Origin: Benincasa hispida | Lineage: Eukaryota > Streptophyta > Magnoliopsida > Cucurbitales > Cucurbitaceae | NCBI RefSeq assembly: GCF_009727055.1 | Contig: NC_052350.1 | Location: 22,871,099 to 22,935,098, forward strand | Length of the DNA: 64,000 nucleotides | Direction: 5' to 3' | Shown: positions 46,404 to 57,429 of the stretch, piece by piece | How the letters are laid out: each line of letters begins with the position of its first letter | Numbering within the stretch: position 1 is the first letter of the stretch | Translations under genes and position numbers: made by a program | Notes under the pieces: generated by a model | Seen by the model: the letters and a program-made list of their open reading frames with translations, nothing else | What the model was told of the DNA's origin: nothing | Database searches by the model: none

Positions 46404-47040
46404 GGCTTTATATGTAGATTTTGAGATTGTTTGTAAATCTATACAATCTATGTAGATTTTGACATTATTTATGATTCTAAGACAATATTTTGACATTATT
46501 TGTAAATCAAACCGAATCCAAACTATATATAATATGATGTCAAGTTGTGGGCAGATCAATTTTTTTTATTAGGGCTTTCTATGTAAATTTTGACATTATT
46601 TGTAAATCTATACCACCTATGTAAAATTTAACATTATTTGTAAATCTGAGACAAAATTTTGACATTACATGTAAATCAAACCGAATCCAAACTATATATA
46701 GTATGATGCAGAGTTGTGGGTAGATCAATCTTTTTATTAGGGCTTTCTATGTAAAGTTTGACATTATTTGTAAATCTATACCACCTATGTAGACATTATT
46801 TATAAATCTAAGACGATATTTTGACATTATTTGTAAATCAAACCAAATCCAAACTATATATAATATGATGTCGAGTTGTGCGCAGATCATTTTTTTTTTT
46901 ATTAGGGCTCTCTATGTAAATTTTGACATTATTTGTAAATCTATACCATCTATGTAAATTGTGACATTATTTGTAAATTTGAAACAATATTTTGATATTA
47001 TTTGTAAATCAAACTGAATCCAAACTGTCTCAAGTATCGA
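46366..47040. repeat. Tandem repeat, about four copies of 162-169 bp
   Basis: Units start at about 46374, 46542, 46711 and 46873 (GAGTTGTGGGCAGATCA, then TTAGGGCTTTCTATG, then repeated TTTGACATTATTTGTAAATC). The first unit overlaps the end of the Ulp1 frame, so the array grew from the 3' end of that gene. It lies between the two convergent ORFs. Confidence 0.8.
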
Positions 47041-47225
47041 GTAACATGCACCGAGTATATAGTATTTGTAAATCTATACCATCTATATAGTTAATGTTTA
47101 TCGAGTATTTTCGAGTAACATGTAACACGTATCAAGTATAGTGTAACGAGTATCGAGTAACGAGTATAGCTTAACGAGTATTGAGTAACGAGTATTGTGT
47201 ATCGAGTATTTATCAGAACATCTTT
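47040..47225. repeat. GTATCGAGTAACGAG minisatellite
   Basis: Variants of CGAGTATCGAGTAACGAGTA recur about every 10-20 bp. The same word is scattered at 36410-36490, 48860-48960 (complement) and 49430-49560, all inside the Mutator-like element. Confidence 0.7.
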
Positions 47226-47334
47226 ACATTACAGAATGAATAATCTATATAATATAGAGTAGTAAATTATCAAGTATTTAAGTTTTGACGTTTACTGGGT
47301 CCCCTAGTTATCCTTGCCCGTTTGTTGAGTTTGG

Positions 47335-48830
47335 ACGTATCAAGTGGTTCATTGCACTTTTGTCTGTTATGTCCTAATTGGCCACACCGTCCACATTTCT
47401 TTAATGTGACATGCTCTCCAGCAGGCAGTATCATATTTACCCTTCATCTACCAACCTATACCACTTTTTTCGGTGGGAGTATTTTTACCTCGGTAGACCC
47501 TGGTGGCTTTTTCCATTTGGATACATGACCAAGCTAGTTTATTGATTCCGCATATGCTAGTACTAGGGAATCAACACTATACAATCTACTACATAGAGTA
47601 AACAAATTGATATTACGCTCTCTAACTGCAGCAATAGCGTGTGAACACGGAATCTCCAAACACTGAAATTGCTTGAAACTACATTCTCAAATGTTAAGGC
47701 TGACTATACCATCTAATCCACCGTCCTTGACATGAAATCTATAACAATAGATTGGATTTATTCGGCATCGCCTAGCTTTGTCACACTCTAAACCCATTAT
47801 TTCCTCTCCATACATTGAGTGTGTCGATGTACTATTAGACCACATTGTTCGCCACTCATGAAATCAACCTCGAAGTAGACTTCTTATGTATTTTAGCAAC
47901 AAAGTTATAGGTAACACTCTTGCTTCTTTGGTAATAGCATTGAAACATTCGACATTATTACTGATCATGTTATCATATCAGTTCCAAGACTGGTAACATC
48001 GTGCCCACTATTGAATACCGAAATCCTCTAAATATCTAGCAAGGGAATATTTCTTATAGTTCACTATTTGGACCCAGTGACACTTGAACTCTGATTCTCG
48101 ATACATTCTACAAGCATCATGGAACAATTTTCTAATAGCCTTGTCTTTGAAGTATTTCTCCATGTTCATTTCCAAATGGAAGGTACAAAGTGTGTGGTAA
48201 GAATTAGGGAATACGATATCAATGACATTAGTTATACTTTGTTCATGGTCTGAGATGAATACGAGGGTAAGGCATTGTCCAATTGCTATTTTAAGGTTCG
48301 ACATCAACCACTTCAGGGCTTGGTCATTCTCACCATCAACAATTGCATATGCTAGTGGGTACAATTGGTTATTACCATCCATTGCAACATCAATTATCAT
48401 TGTTCCCTTATACTTACCCTTTAAATGAGTTCCATCTACAATGATCATGGGTTGACAACTTTTAAAACCTCTTAAACTCGCACCTAGTGCCATGAACACA
48501 TATTTGAAATATTTTGATTTTTCAAGCTCGGTCTCAAATACAGTTCTAAGATTTTCTATCTTCGAAGCCTCACCATATGCGTGCAAGACAACATATGATT
48601 CCTCTGGCGTCCTCCTTGCAAGAGCAAAAGCAGTTTCTCTTACACGTCATGCCTTTTCATAACTAATATTGACACCGTATTGATGTCTCATATCCTCAAT
48701 AATATGGTGCGGTTTTTCCCCTGACCAATGTCGAACTTGTCCTTGATTAGGTGATGAATAACAAATGTGCTAGCTTGCTTATAGTCACAATTCAATACTT
48801 CAATACTTCTCCATCCTTCAAGAAAAACTA
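47335..48830 (-). pseudogene. MULE (mudrA-like) transposase
   Basis: Minus-strand frames. 48800-48590 holds the N-terminal block with VLNCDYKQASTFVIHHLIKD and, after frameshifts, ETAFALARRTPEESY. 48586-48008 (192 codons) is the catalytic core: PMIIVDGTHLKGKYKG (first Asp), AYAIVDGENDQALKW, VFISDHEQSI (second Asp) and HTLCTFHLEMNMEKYF (the C-x2-H motif). About 47860-47640 and 47540-47335 contain the SWIM-like zinc motif (QCLEIPCSHAIAAVRE) and a zinc-knuckle-like tail. The last catalytic Glu is not clear because of frameshifts after 48008. It is transcribed convergently to the DUF1985-Ulp1 ORF, as in known CUMULE/Kaonashi elements. Confidence 0.85.
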
Positions 48831-49565
48831 TATAGAAAGTGAGTAGTTAGGAAAATAGGTAACTGTTAAATACTCGTTATACTCGCTACTCAATGCTCGA
48901 TGCTTGTCACTCGATACTCAGTATTCTCAACTCGATGCTTATTGTTTCATAGCTCTCTCCCCTCATCCTCGCTTCACTGGGAGCTACTTGCGTGTATCAA
49001 TGCACACTCCCAAACTTACATTCGTTCATTCTCTTTGCTATGTTCGTATGTCTCGCACATCATTGGAAAAGTAAAATGACTGAGCAGGAAAAAAATATAT
49101 TTACTTACTTGAGGTGTGAGACAATATAGGGAAATGATCTCAATGCGTTCATAATTTGATCTCCGTCAAGAAAAACAAGTTTTATGAAATGGATTTTTTG
49201 AAGAGAGAGTGATCCCGATTTTCTCTTTTGGGTTTCAGTTTTGTTTGTTCTCAATTAATAAAAGAAAGTTACTTCTCATTTCAAGAAATTGATTTGAAAG
49301 AATCATGTATATTGTCAAAAATTTTCCCAATTTGTGTATGTTCGTATATGAGCATTAACTACAGAGCAGGTTTCGACGAATAAGAGAATTCAAAAGAATT
49401 GAGGTTGAGTATAACATGGATCTGATTGAGTATACACGTGTCGATTTTAGCCGTATCGAGTGACTATGAAGCTAGGTATCGAGTGATCTTGTATCGAGGA
49501 ATTTATGATGAGCCATCAAGTATCGAGTGACGAGTCATCGAGGATCGAGTAAATTCATATTGGCA
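48831..49565. other. Right part of the CUMULE-like element, non-coding
   Basis: It holds complement copies of TATCGAGTA at 48860-48960 and further copies at 49430-49560. No coding frame was recognised. The exact terminal inverted repeat was not found, possibly because the LTR at 49566 removed it. Confidence 0.5.
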
Positions 49566-51515
49566 GGCACACAGGGTCATGTACAATAAGAAATTACAGC
49601 ATGCTTTAGGAGAAATCAAGGGATAGAGTATGCATACCTTTGAAGAAACATTCTTCAAACTCCCTTGATCAAAATCCAAACGTCCAAGAACAGCACAACT
49701 CTCGAACGCAACGACCAGTGCAACACAAACACAACGAACACAATGATCACGAACCCAACGAATGGCCTCCATGAATCCTCGAAACTAATCAAGTTGAATG
49801 AGGATACCACCACAATGGTTACCTTGATATTCTCGAGTGAGAATCCAGAAGTTGTGGGCTCTGTGTGATCTTGGTTAGAGAAAGAGACTGGAGGACAACA
49901 ATTGTGTAGACGATCAAGCAAGTGGGAGATAGGATGATGCCTATCGTATAGACGATATGTTTGATCGTGTAGAAAATGACAACCTATTGTATAGACAATG
50001 CCATGCGTTTATTTAGCTATGATCAGTTGAGTGAACTATCGTATAGTTAATCTCTATGATCGTTTAGTCTCTTTACTAGCTATCACTTAGTGAAACACTT
50101 TCACTTGATAGCATTACTGTGACTCTTTTTGAATTGAATAATTCTTAATTTTAGGAAAATATTTTTCCTTTCATCTCACGGTTACCATAAAACCACCAAT
50201 AACCTCCCACTCAATTAGTTATTAGAGAAAAAGAGATAATTCTCAACTAATTAATATTATTATAAATATATATGATAACCAACTTACCATATTATATTTA
50301 TAACCTATAGTTTTAATATTTCATCTCATGAAACATATAAATCATAGTTATTTTTCTATTTTATGGTACTTAATATAAATCATATTTACATTAATCCTCC
50401 ACTTGATGTATCTCATACATTATACCAATTATATTATATATAATTGAATTTCCTCTTGTCAATTTGAACATTTCAAATAAAACCCAAGAACTGATTCTCA
50501 ACTTGAATCCATTGAGCTACCAAGGGGACCTTATGAACCTGTAGGTTGAAGCTCCAATGATACGTGAATAACTGACTAAACTCTTAGTCACAAGATCCAT
50601 GATCCGTTAATTGTCGAGCACTCCACTAAAGACCGACAACTGCACTTTCTTCACTACAGATATATTTCTGTGTCCATATCAACCAATCAATAGTGCGATA
50701 ACCCTTCACAAATCACTTGTAAGTACATCTCGGCCAATTTATCATTTTGCCCCTGTAGTTACATCGAACTTCTTAAGTACCAAAAATTCCTTTAATGAAC
50801 ATAAGTCATAGTCCTACTATGGCTAAGTCCTCTCTTCCAAAGAGAGGCCATGGCCACTATGTTCAAGACCCGGAATCAGCTCTTAAGGGAGCAATCTATC
50901 TACTTACCCCTATTATGGGGAAGGAGTGTATTATGTCTTGTGTAACTGAGTTCCCAGCACCCCGATCAGACAAACCCCCAAAAAAGTAGGCTTGTTGAGT
51001 TGGTAATCTGAGCACTCATACCCATACTAATCAAAGGACCATCCTCAAAGGCAGAAGTTCTCAAAACACTCAGGATTAAGGTCATGTCATCTATGGTCGT
51101 TTAGGTGAGATGTAAGTCTCAAGTATCAACAGCGTTATATGAAGAGACGAATCATCTCGTGGTTCGGTCTTATACAAAATCTTTGTATAGGACACCCCCG
51201 CGCGCATGTCTTCACATGAATGGACAGTATCAGACCATCTGTAATAGTTCACAACACTTGTAAACCTCTACAAATCGGGTCGTATCCATAGTATCACAAG
51301 GATAAGGTATCCCTCTTTAATTCTTATACTACAGACCTTTTAGGTTACTACTTAAGGCATGATCTACTTGTATATCTCATATATATGCTTAAGTTTACAT
51401 ATAATAACCATGGAGATTTGTTTATTGGATATGAGTAAATACACAATAAAATAACTCTTATTTTATTAATAACAATGTGTACAGTGTTTATCAACTACGA
51501 GACTCTGGGAGAATT
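49566..51515 (-). mobile_element. Ty1/copia LTR, minus strand, truncated at both ends
   Basis: Same family and block order as the LTR at 1-1924. Read on the minus strand it lacks about the first 19 bases (it starts at AATTCTCCCAGAGTC) and the last 100 or so. No matching TSD was seen. It separates the Mutator-like element from the CACTA element, so it was probably trimmed by deletions on both sides. Confidence 0.8.
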
Positions 51516-51829
51516 TAACCAAAGCATTGAGTACAGATGAACATTGGGGACGTGTTAGAAGAGTAGGTAATTCTATTTTCCATTCCCAATATTTCAAATT
51601 AGTAAAACCAAAGTCCTCAATGAGCCAAGAAATTGAAAGAGGCTCTAATGAAAAAAAATGTTCGACATGGTAAAGTGTCAAGAGAAAAAACTCATAGCAG
51701 ACAATCTCATCAGTCCAAATCATCTGTTGAATGTGTCACACTAAGTGCATCTGAAGAAGAAGATACTGAGAAGATGCGTAAAGAAGATTTGGAGATAATT
51801 TATTTATTGTGACTTTTAAAATTTTAATC

Positions 51830-53345
51830 ATATTGTGCTTAACCATGTATGACATTAGTTCTTTTAAATTTGTTAAGGGGACACCATGCTACTTGGCTAT
51901 AGGAACTGTAGATAATATTGTTGCAGTAGTCACAACATTTGATGATGATGTGTCATGCTTAATTGTTAAAGTTCTGATTGACATTGTCATGGGAGAAGAT
52001 TTGCCAATACCAATTCCTGTGAAGGAAGAAATAGAGTCTTTAAATTAAGCAATGAGCAACTTCGTAACATGGCCTCGTGAACTTGTAATTATGGTTGACG
52101 AGAAAAAAGTATGCCTCTTTTTCAGTATATGAGTTTGGTTATTTATTATTTTTCGTACTTTGAACTTTTGTAACTTTGGTTATGGTAGGACCATTCAATA
52201 ATTAAGAGCTTCACCACTCCTCTAAATATACTGATGCCAATGGTACCATCAAACTCTTGAACGGACATGCCATGCATAGCATGAAAAATGTAGACATGAT
52301 CCGTATCAATTTGAACGAGCATATATTTGGAAGAGACAAATTTGTTTATTTAAGCTGTGATGATCTAATCCAGTATTGATGGTTGAAATAGGTTACATGT
52401 GTATTTTTACATATATTACGTAAGTATTACTCATCTAGATTCACTCATGTATATTTTGTTTCATGTTTAAATAATAACTTTTACTTTGTTTAGGTATTTT
52501 TGGGATGAATGTGGTCGTGATATTACGAAGAAGTTTTTTATAATTGATTAAGCAAGAATGTCGCCACATGTGAAGTCTCAAGATATTCGATCCAGAAATT
52601 TAGCCAACCAACTAGAATTGGCTAATTAGGACCAATTAGTTCTTATTCCATATAACACAGGGTAAGTAAGTACAAGTTCTTTAGTTATTTTTAATTTGCA
52701 TTATACGCATACTAATATTTCAAAATTGTTTCTTATTATAGTTATCATTAGATATTGATTGTAATCAATCTACAAGAAAATTGTGTTTATGTTTTGGACT
52801 CTATTCGAAGTAAGGTTCAAGAGGATTTTCATGGAGTTATAATCATGTAAGTGTAATTTAACTTTCTTAGCTCTTAATTGAAGTGTCTATGTTTAACTAA
52901 TGTTTTCAAACTATTTAGTGGATTGAAAACATGGCAATCCAAGCACGATTTCCAACACCATCGGTCTTCTCCAAAATGGAAACCTGTAAAGGTAAATTTG
53001 CATTCATTTTTTAACAATTTATGTTCATTCGAATACAAGAATAATTGTTTTCAACTTCTTTATATGCAGTGCCCCCATCAATTAGATTCTGTAGGATGCG
53101 GGTACTACGTGGAAAAGTATATACACGAAATAGTGCATAATCCTATTACTCCCATTACTAGCCTCGTACATAAATTATTTATTTTTTATATACTAGCTTT
53201 AATTTAATAAATGATGTAAACTTATGTTGAGTTTAACTTTTTTTTTTCTTTTTGTAGTTCAATACAAAAAATGCATATACCCAAGGAGAGATTGACGTAA
53301 TTCGAACCCAATGGGCAAGTTTTGTTGGCCGATTTGTGTAAGGAT
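51830..53345 (+). pseudogene. CACTA-encoded protein with Ulp1-like (C48) peptidase domain
   Basis: Exon-like blocks in order: FVKGTPCYLAIGTVDNIVAV (about 51870-51930), FVTWPRELVIMVDEKK (about 52060-52110), HAMHSMKNVDMIRIN and HIFGRDKFVYLS (about 52270-52350), YFWDECGRDITKKFF (about 52495), RMSPHVKSQDIRSRNLANQLE (about 52555), then the peptidase. In the peptidase YH is followed by a TAG where the family has HW. INLQENCVYVLDS gives the Asp, and QCPHQLDSVGCGYYVEKYIHEI gives the Gln and Cys. The tail ends EIDVIRTQWASFVGRFV at about 53335. GT-AG-like borders separate several blocks. Stops make it inactive. This layout is known for the transposase-associated ORF of plant CACTA elements. Confidence 0.8.
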
Positions 53346-53959
53346 GTACTTCTTTTTTTTTGTCTCAATAGAATGTAAATGCTAGCTTAGAATGAATGCA
53401 AATTTATCTAATCATGATTTGTTTATTGGAAGATTTATGTATAATTTTTTTTGTTTATGGGGTATTTGGTATAAGTATTCATGGAAGTACTAATTGATAT
53501 TCGTGAATTTAAGAAATGATTATCATAGAGGTGGTTGATAATTATAATTATTGTTCTATGAAAGTGTGTTATCGATATACAAATGTTGGTGATTAGTGTG
53601 TTTATTTCATATTTGATGAGTATATAGAATGGATTGGAAATATTAATTCTTGTTTGTAGATAAAGTATTATAGAAGTGTGCTTCATTGCAGGTAACTTTG
53701 TATTTAGTTTTGTGGTAGAATGTATTGTTTTGTCTATTGTTATATTTCAGGTTTGAGTTCAGTGAATTCATAAGTGGAAGACAAATATTGATGGCTTGCC
53801 ATGCAAAAGATTTTATATATTTTAATAAAAAAAAACAATGACGGACATTTCCTAACCCAACACGAGACATATAACGTCATTTTTAACTTTTTAACCGATA
53901 TTAAAAATGGATTCGACAACGAAATTTAAAAAAACAGACAATAATTGAAAAAAAAAAGG

Positions 53960-54073
53960 GACATGGATTATGGGCTTCAATGTCGGTTTAAAGGGCTTCA
54001 ATGGATTTTGGACTTCAGTTGACAAACGACATTAAAGGGCTAAACCGACATTAAAGCCCAGAATCTTGTAGTG
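53960..54073. repeat. CACTA subterminal motif array and right terminus
   Basis: GGGCTTCAATGTCGGTTT and AACCGACATTAAAGCCC recur in both orientations before the terminal TAGTG. The motif is the same as in the element at 2558-5533. Confidence 0.75.
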
Positions 54074-54602
54074 AGTTCTTTCTTTGGGTGATCCTGGTAT
54101 GGACTTGATGGATAATTGTAAAATTTTCGTAGTTTAGTTTTTGAATGGTTTGTCTTTGATAGGCTTGATGAAGTTGGTTCTGGTATGGACTAGATGTGAA
54201 GTCTTCATAGCTCAGTTTTTCAGTGGTCTATTGCGATAGACTTGATGAAGCAATTAACATGATTGCGAAGGCGTGATCTCCTTCTATGGAAAGGTTTAGG
54301 AGTCTTTTCCTAGAGGTTTCACGTTGACTCGAAGTTCTATGTGCATGGCCTTAAAGCGGAATCGATGAAAATTGAAGGACTAAAACGTGTTGTGGAGGTC
54401 TCAACCATAGTTATTGAAAGTTTAAGAGACAACTCACTCTATGTAACAAAGTTGTTTCCCTACTTCACAATTATCAATGTTTAAGTTTGTTCTCCTATCT
54501 TTGATTAAAAAATAGGTTTTATAAAATGTCCTTTTGTTTTGTTTGCTATATTAGTTATTCATGTGGGATTGTTGTGAATGATTTTAGACTTTTGGCCCAT
54601 AG
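54074..54602. other. Unassigned repeat-like sequence
   Basis: Contains two related stretches (TGGTATGGACTTGATGGATA near 54090 and TGGTATGGACTAGATGTGAA near 54180, each followed by AGTTTTT and GATAGACTTGATGAAG-like words). No coding frame. It might be part of an older LTR, but no ends were found. Confidence 0.35.
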
Positions 54603-54729
54603 TGTTGAGAATCCCACATTGGAAAAACCAAGGGGACTCACACTCTTTATAGGATAGATGGGTTACTCCTCTCATTGCCAATTAGTTTTGAGATGGAACC
54701 CCATACTATCTAACATGGTATAAGAGCCC
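54603..54729 (+). mobile_element. TRIM-type LTR (113 bp) with primer binding site
   Basis: The LTR is 54603-54715, from TGTTGAGAATCCCACATTGG to ACTATCTAACA. It is followed at once by TGGTATAAGAGCCC, a tRNA-iMet PBS with one change in its core. The wording is that of widespread plant TRIM elements. No second LTR was found in the following kilobase, so only the 5' end remains. Confidence 0.75.
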
Positions 54730-55300
54730 ATAAAGCCCAAACGGGTGATGTCGATCCAATAAGAAGAAATTGTGATCTGATCAATATTGGTGAAACCAAA
54801 AGAGGCAGCCAAATTTTCTTTATAATTTGTTGTATCTTGAAATGTACATAGGTATACTACATAGGTATACAATATGGAATCCGTAATTTGGGAATGCAAG
54901 AATAACTCAACAAAAAATGGTTAGACACTTGTTGTAATCATCCTATTCTTTTGGTAAAGAAGTAAGACTGTAATTTATGAAGTCTTGCACTGCTGAGTGG
55001 ATTTTCCTTTAGTGACGTGGCTTGTGTTGGCATCCTTAACAGATACAATGTGGGAGCATTTAGATAGATTTTTATGTAATAACTCCTTTGAAAGCCTCTT
55101 CAAGAATTTTGTTGTTTTTCATCCTTTATATTGGGCTCAGATATCGCATTGGCAATGGCAAATCTACAAAAAAAATTCAGGACCTATGAATTCCTAGATT
55201 ATCTACATTCAAACTAATACCCATCAACTGTGATTCTAGAGAAAATGTGGCCTCTTCCTATATTAATGGTGATGGAAGCTGAAATGAAGAAAGTTTGAAG
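54730..55300. other. Intergenic DNA, nothing recognised
   Basis: Contains the probable remnant of the TRIM interior and AT-rich sequence. No coding frame with family resemblance. Confidence 0.4.
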
Positions 55301-55379
55301 AAGGATCTTCTAGTGGATGAGATGGAAATAAGTAGAAGAATCCCTATAAATAAATCCATAGAAGACAAAGGATATGGCA

Positions 55380-55720
55380 TTTTGAGAAGAAAGTGAATTA
55401 TACTGTCAAAAGTGGTTATGAAAATCAATCCAAAACATTTTGGCTATAACATGTTGGGCCTTATGGAACAATAGAAATAAAATATGGTTACGAAAATCAT
55501 ATCCAAATTATGAAATCAGATGCTCGTGGAGACTGTTTAAAAACATACCATTCAGACAAAAAGATCAATCGATCAATCGATCAATCTTACCTCGTTCACA
55601 GGAAATTGTGCCCAAGTGGCTTTATAGTAAAATTTAATTTTGTTTCCAAAAGAAAAAAAAATCCTCTCTTAAATGCATCAACAAAAGTAGGTGCACACCA
55701 AGTAAATAACCCTAGAGAAT
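55380..55720 (+). pseudogene. LINE fragment between zinc-binding RT and RNase H domains
   Basis: NYTVKSGYENQS near 55395 recalls the YSVKSGY motif of plant LINE ORF2, and ITCWALWNNRNKIWLRKS (about 55445-55500) recalls the WALWNERNK motif. QEIVPKWLYSKIKF (about 55600) parallels the start of RNase H. A GATC-type microsatellite (GATCAATCGATCAATCGATC) interrupts it at 55563. Confidence 0.6.
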
Positions 55721-55799
55721 AATAAAATTACTGAATACATTGAAACCTGTGTAATACATATACAGTACTAAAAATAAAATAAGTAGGCATAAATAATAA

Positions 55800-55930
55800 G
55801 AATGTGTTTGACTCACCAACATGAGTTGAGTTGAGTTGGTATAATATACTAATTCATTGTTTGGTCCAATAACTTTAAATGGGTGATGGAGTTGAGTTGG
55901 TATATTTTACCAACTTACCCCAACTCTCCC
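55800..55930. repeat. GAGTTGAGTTGG-rich, MITE-like sequence
   Basis: GTGTTTGACTCACCAACATG, then GAGTTGAGTTGAGTTGGTAT, and a second copy of GAGTTGAGTTGGTATATTTT. A similar stretch is at 27440-27530. Element ends were not defined. Confidence 0.45.
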
Positions 55931-55944
55931 TTCTTCCCATGACC

Positions 55945-56700
55945 CACTGTTACACTCCGAGGATTAACTCAGGGATCCGACAACCATCTCCGATGACAAC
56001 TCCGGCAACTAACTCCGGCCTTCGACAACCACCTCCGATGACAATTCCGGTGATGAAATCCAGACTCCGACAACCACCTCCGATGACAGCTCTGGCAACC
56101 AACTTCGAGCACCGATAACCTTTGTGCGACCAACTCCGACAACCAATTCTTGCCTCCAACAACAACTTCCGGTGACCCAACTCCAATGACCACCTTCGTG
56201 CTACTAACTCCATGACCAATTGGCTCCGACAACGAACTCCGGTGACCCAACTCCCACGACCACCTTCGCGCTACAAACTCCGGAGACCAATTGGCTCCGA
56301 AAACAAACTCCGATGACCAACTCTGACTATAAACTCCGATGAAAATCAACTTCAATCACCTTCAAGCAAGAAATGACAACCAACTCTGGGCTTTGACAAC
56401 CACCTTCGACAATAAACTCCGACAACCGACTGTAATACCACCTTCATGTAACTAACTTCGGGCTCCGACAATCACCTCCAACTACAATCTCCAACAAAAA
56501 TTATCTTCGATGATCAACTTTGACGACTTTCGCCCGACCAACTCTGGGATTTGAAAACCACCTCCAATGTAAAACTTTGACAACCAACTCCAATACACTT
56601 TCATGCAACCAACTTCAGGCTCCGACAACCACTTCCGACTATGAACTCCAGTAAAAAAATTATCCTCGATAACCACTTCCGATTACTATAAGACTGATGA
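55945..56700. repeat. Degenerate minisatellite rich in CTCCGACAACCACCTCCGATGAC
   Basis: Units of about 45 bp, built on CTCCGACAACCACCTCCGAT followed by GACAACTCCGGCAACCAA, are fairly regular at 55975-56110 and more scrambled to 56690. It is less AT-rich than its surroundings. Open frames on both strands come from the repeat and are not called. Confidence 0.7.
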
Positions 56701-57025
56701 CTGTTAAAGTATGTTGTGGGGTTGTTAATTATATAAAAAATATTATTCTCTACATTAAGTGCAATATTTATAAGTAAAATTTTGTAAAAAAAATATTTTT
56801 ATTTAATTGAATTCACATATCAAATGAGTGTTAAGAATATTTAGACGAAAAGTATGTATCTAGTGGAAAAGTATGTAACATATTAAAAAAAACCATAAAA
56901 TGAAAAAAAAATTCTTGAAACATTTTCCAGCAAAAATTAGTGGGAAAAAAATTGTTCCCTGATGATCCTCCAAATTTAGAGGAAATAAAAGTGAAATTGT
57001 TGAAGAAATGTGGTGACATTCCTAT
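56701..57025. other. AT-rich spacer
   Basis: No gene or repeat was recognised between the minisatellite and the LTR of the gypsy-type element. Confidence 0.5.
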
Positions 57026-57158
57026 TGAATGTGAAATTTTGGACCAATCACAAGTCACCACGTCGTTTGCTAACTTAACGACGAATTTCTAAATCATTGA
57101 CTTTGGGTGCAATTAGAAGTTGACACATGTCCCGAATTGAATTGAAGACAAGTTTCGA

Positions 57159-57170
57159 TGACGTCACGTG
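57159..57170 (+). promoter_or_regulatory. Overlapping CRE and G-box, TGACGTCACGTG
   Basis: The palindrome TGACGTCA overlaps CACGTG, both core sites for plant bZIP factors. It lies about 180 bp before the TATA box in the 5' LTR. The 3' LTR keeps TGACGTCA (63930-63937) but not CACGTG. Function is inferred. Confidence 0.55.
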
Positions 57171-57338
57171 GATGAATCAGATAAGATTAAATTGATCCAA
57201 TTTGATATTACTATTTGGGCTTAAAGTCCAAACTACAAAAAAAGTTGAATTGGACCCAAATTCCAAATCAGGCCTAAAACCAACTAATTGGGCCTAAGGG
57301 TCAGGCCCATAGACCAACCGAGCCCACGAAGCCCACCT

Positions 57339-57365
57339 GAGAACTCTATAAATAGAGAAGTTCTC
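57339..57365 (+). promoter_or_regulatory. TATA box within an inverted repeat
   Basis: CTATAAATAGAG is flanked by GAGAACT and AGTTCTC, so the TATA box sits in the loop of a small inverted repeat. Position and sequence fit the LTR promoter; transcription would begin about 30 bp downstream. Confidence 0.7.
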
Positions 57366-57429
57366 TTCATTTGTAGAGGTAGCATTTTTTACACTCAGAA
57401 GACCCAGAGAGAATTCACTAACAAGCAGA

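Larger units (their letters stand above)
51516..54073 (+). mobile_element. CACTA transposon, 3' half with coding remnants
   Basis: The left end is lost at the LTR border. The right end is TAGTG at 54069-54073, preceded by the ATGTCGGTT/AACCGACATT subterminal array (about 53975-54060). Read inward, the right terminus CACTACAAGATTCTGGGC parallels the left end of the element at 2558-5533. Coding remnants are described separately. Confidence 0.8.

Noticed and set aside
36000..49560. Terminal inverted repeats of the Mutator-like element
   Set aside because: I compared the left (about 35850-36350) and right (about 49380-49560) ends by eye and could not match a convincing inverted pair. LTR insertions and deletions may have removed one.
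55969..56355. 128-codon minus-strand frame and other long frames over the minisatellite
   Set aside because: Open only because the repeat period and composition avoid stops; the peptide is a repeat translation without family resemblance.
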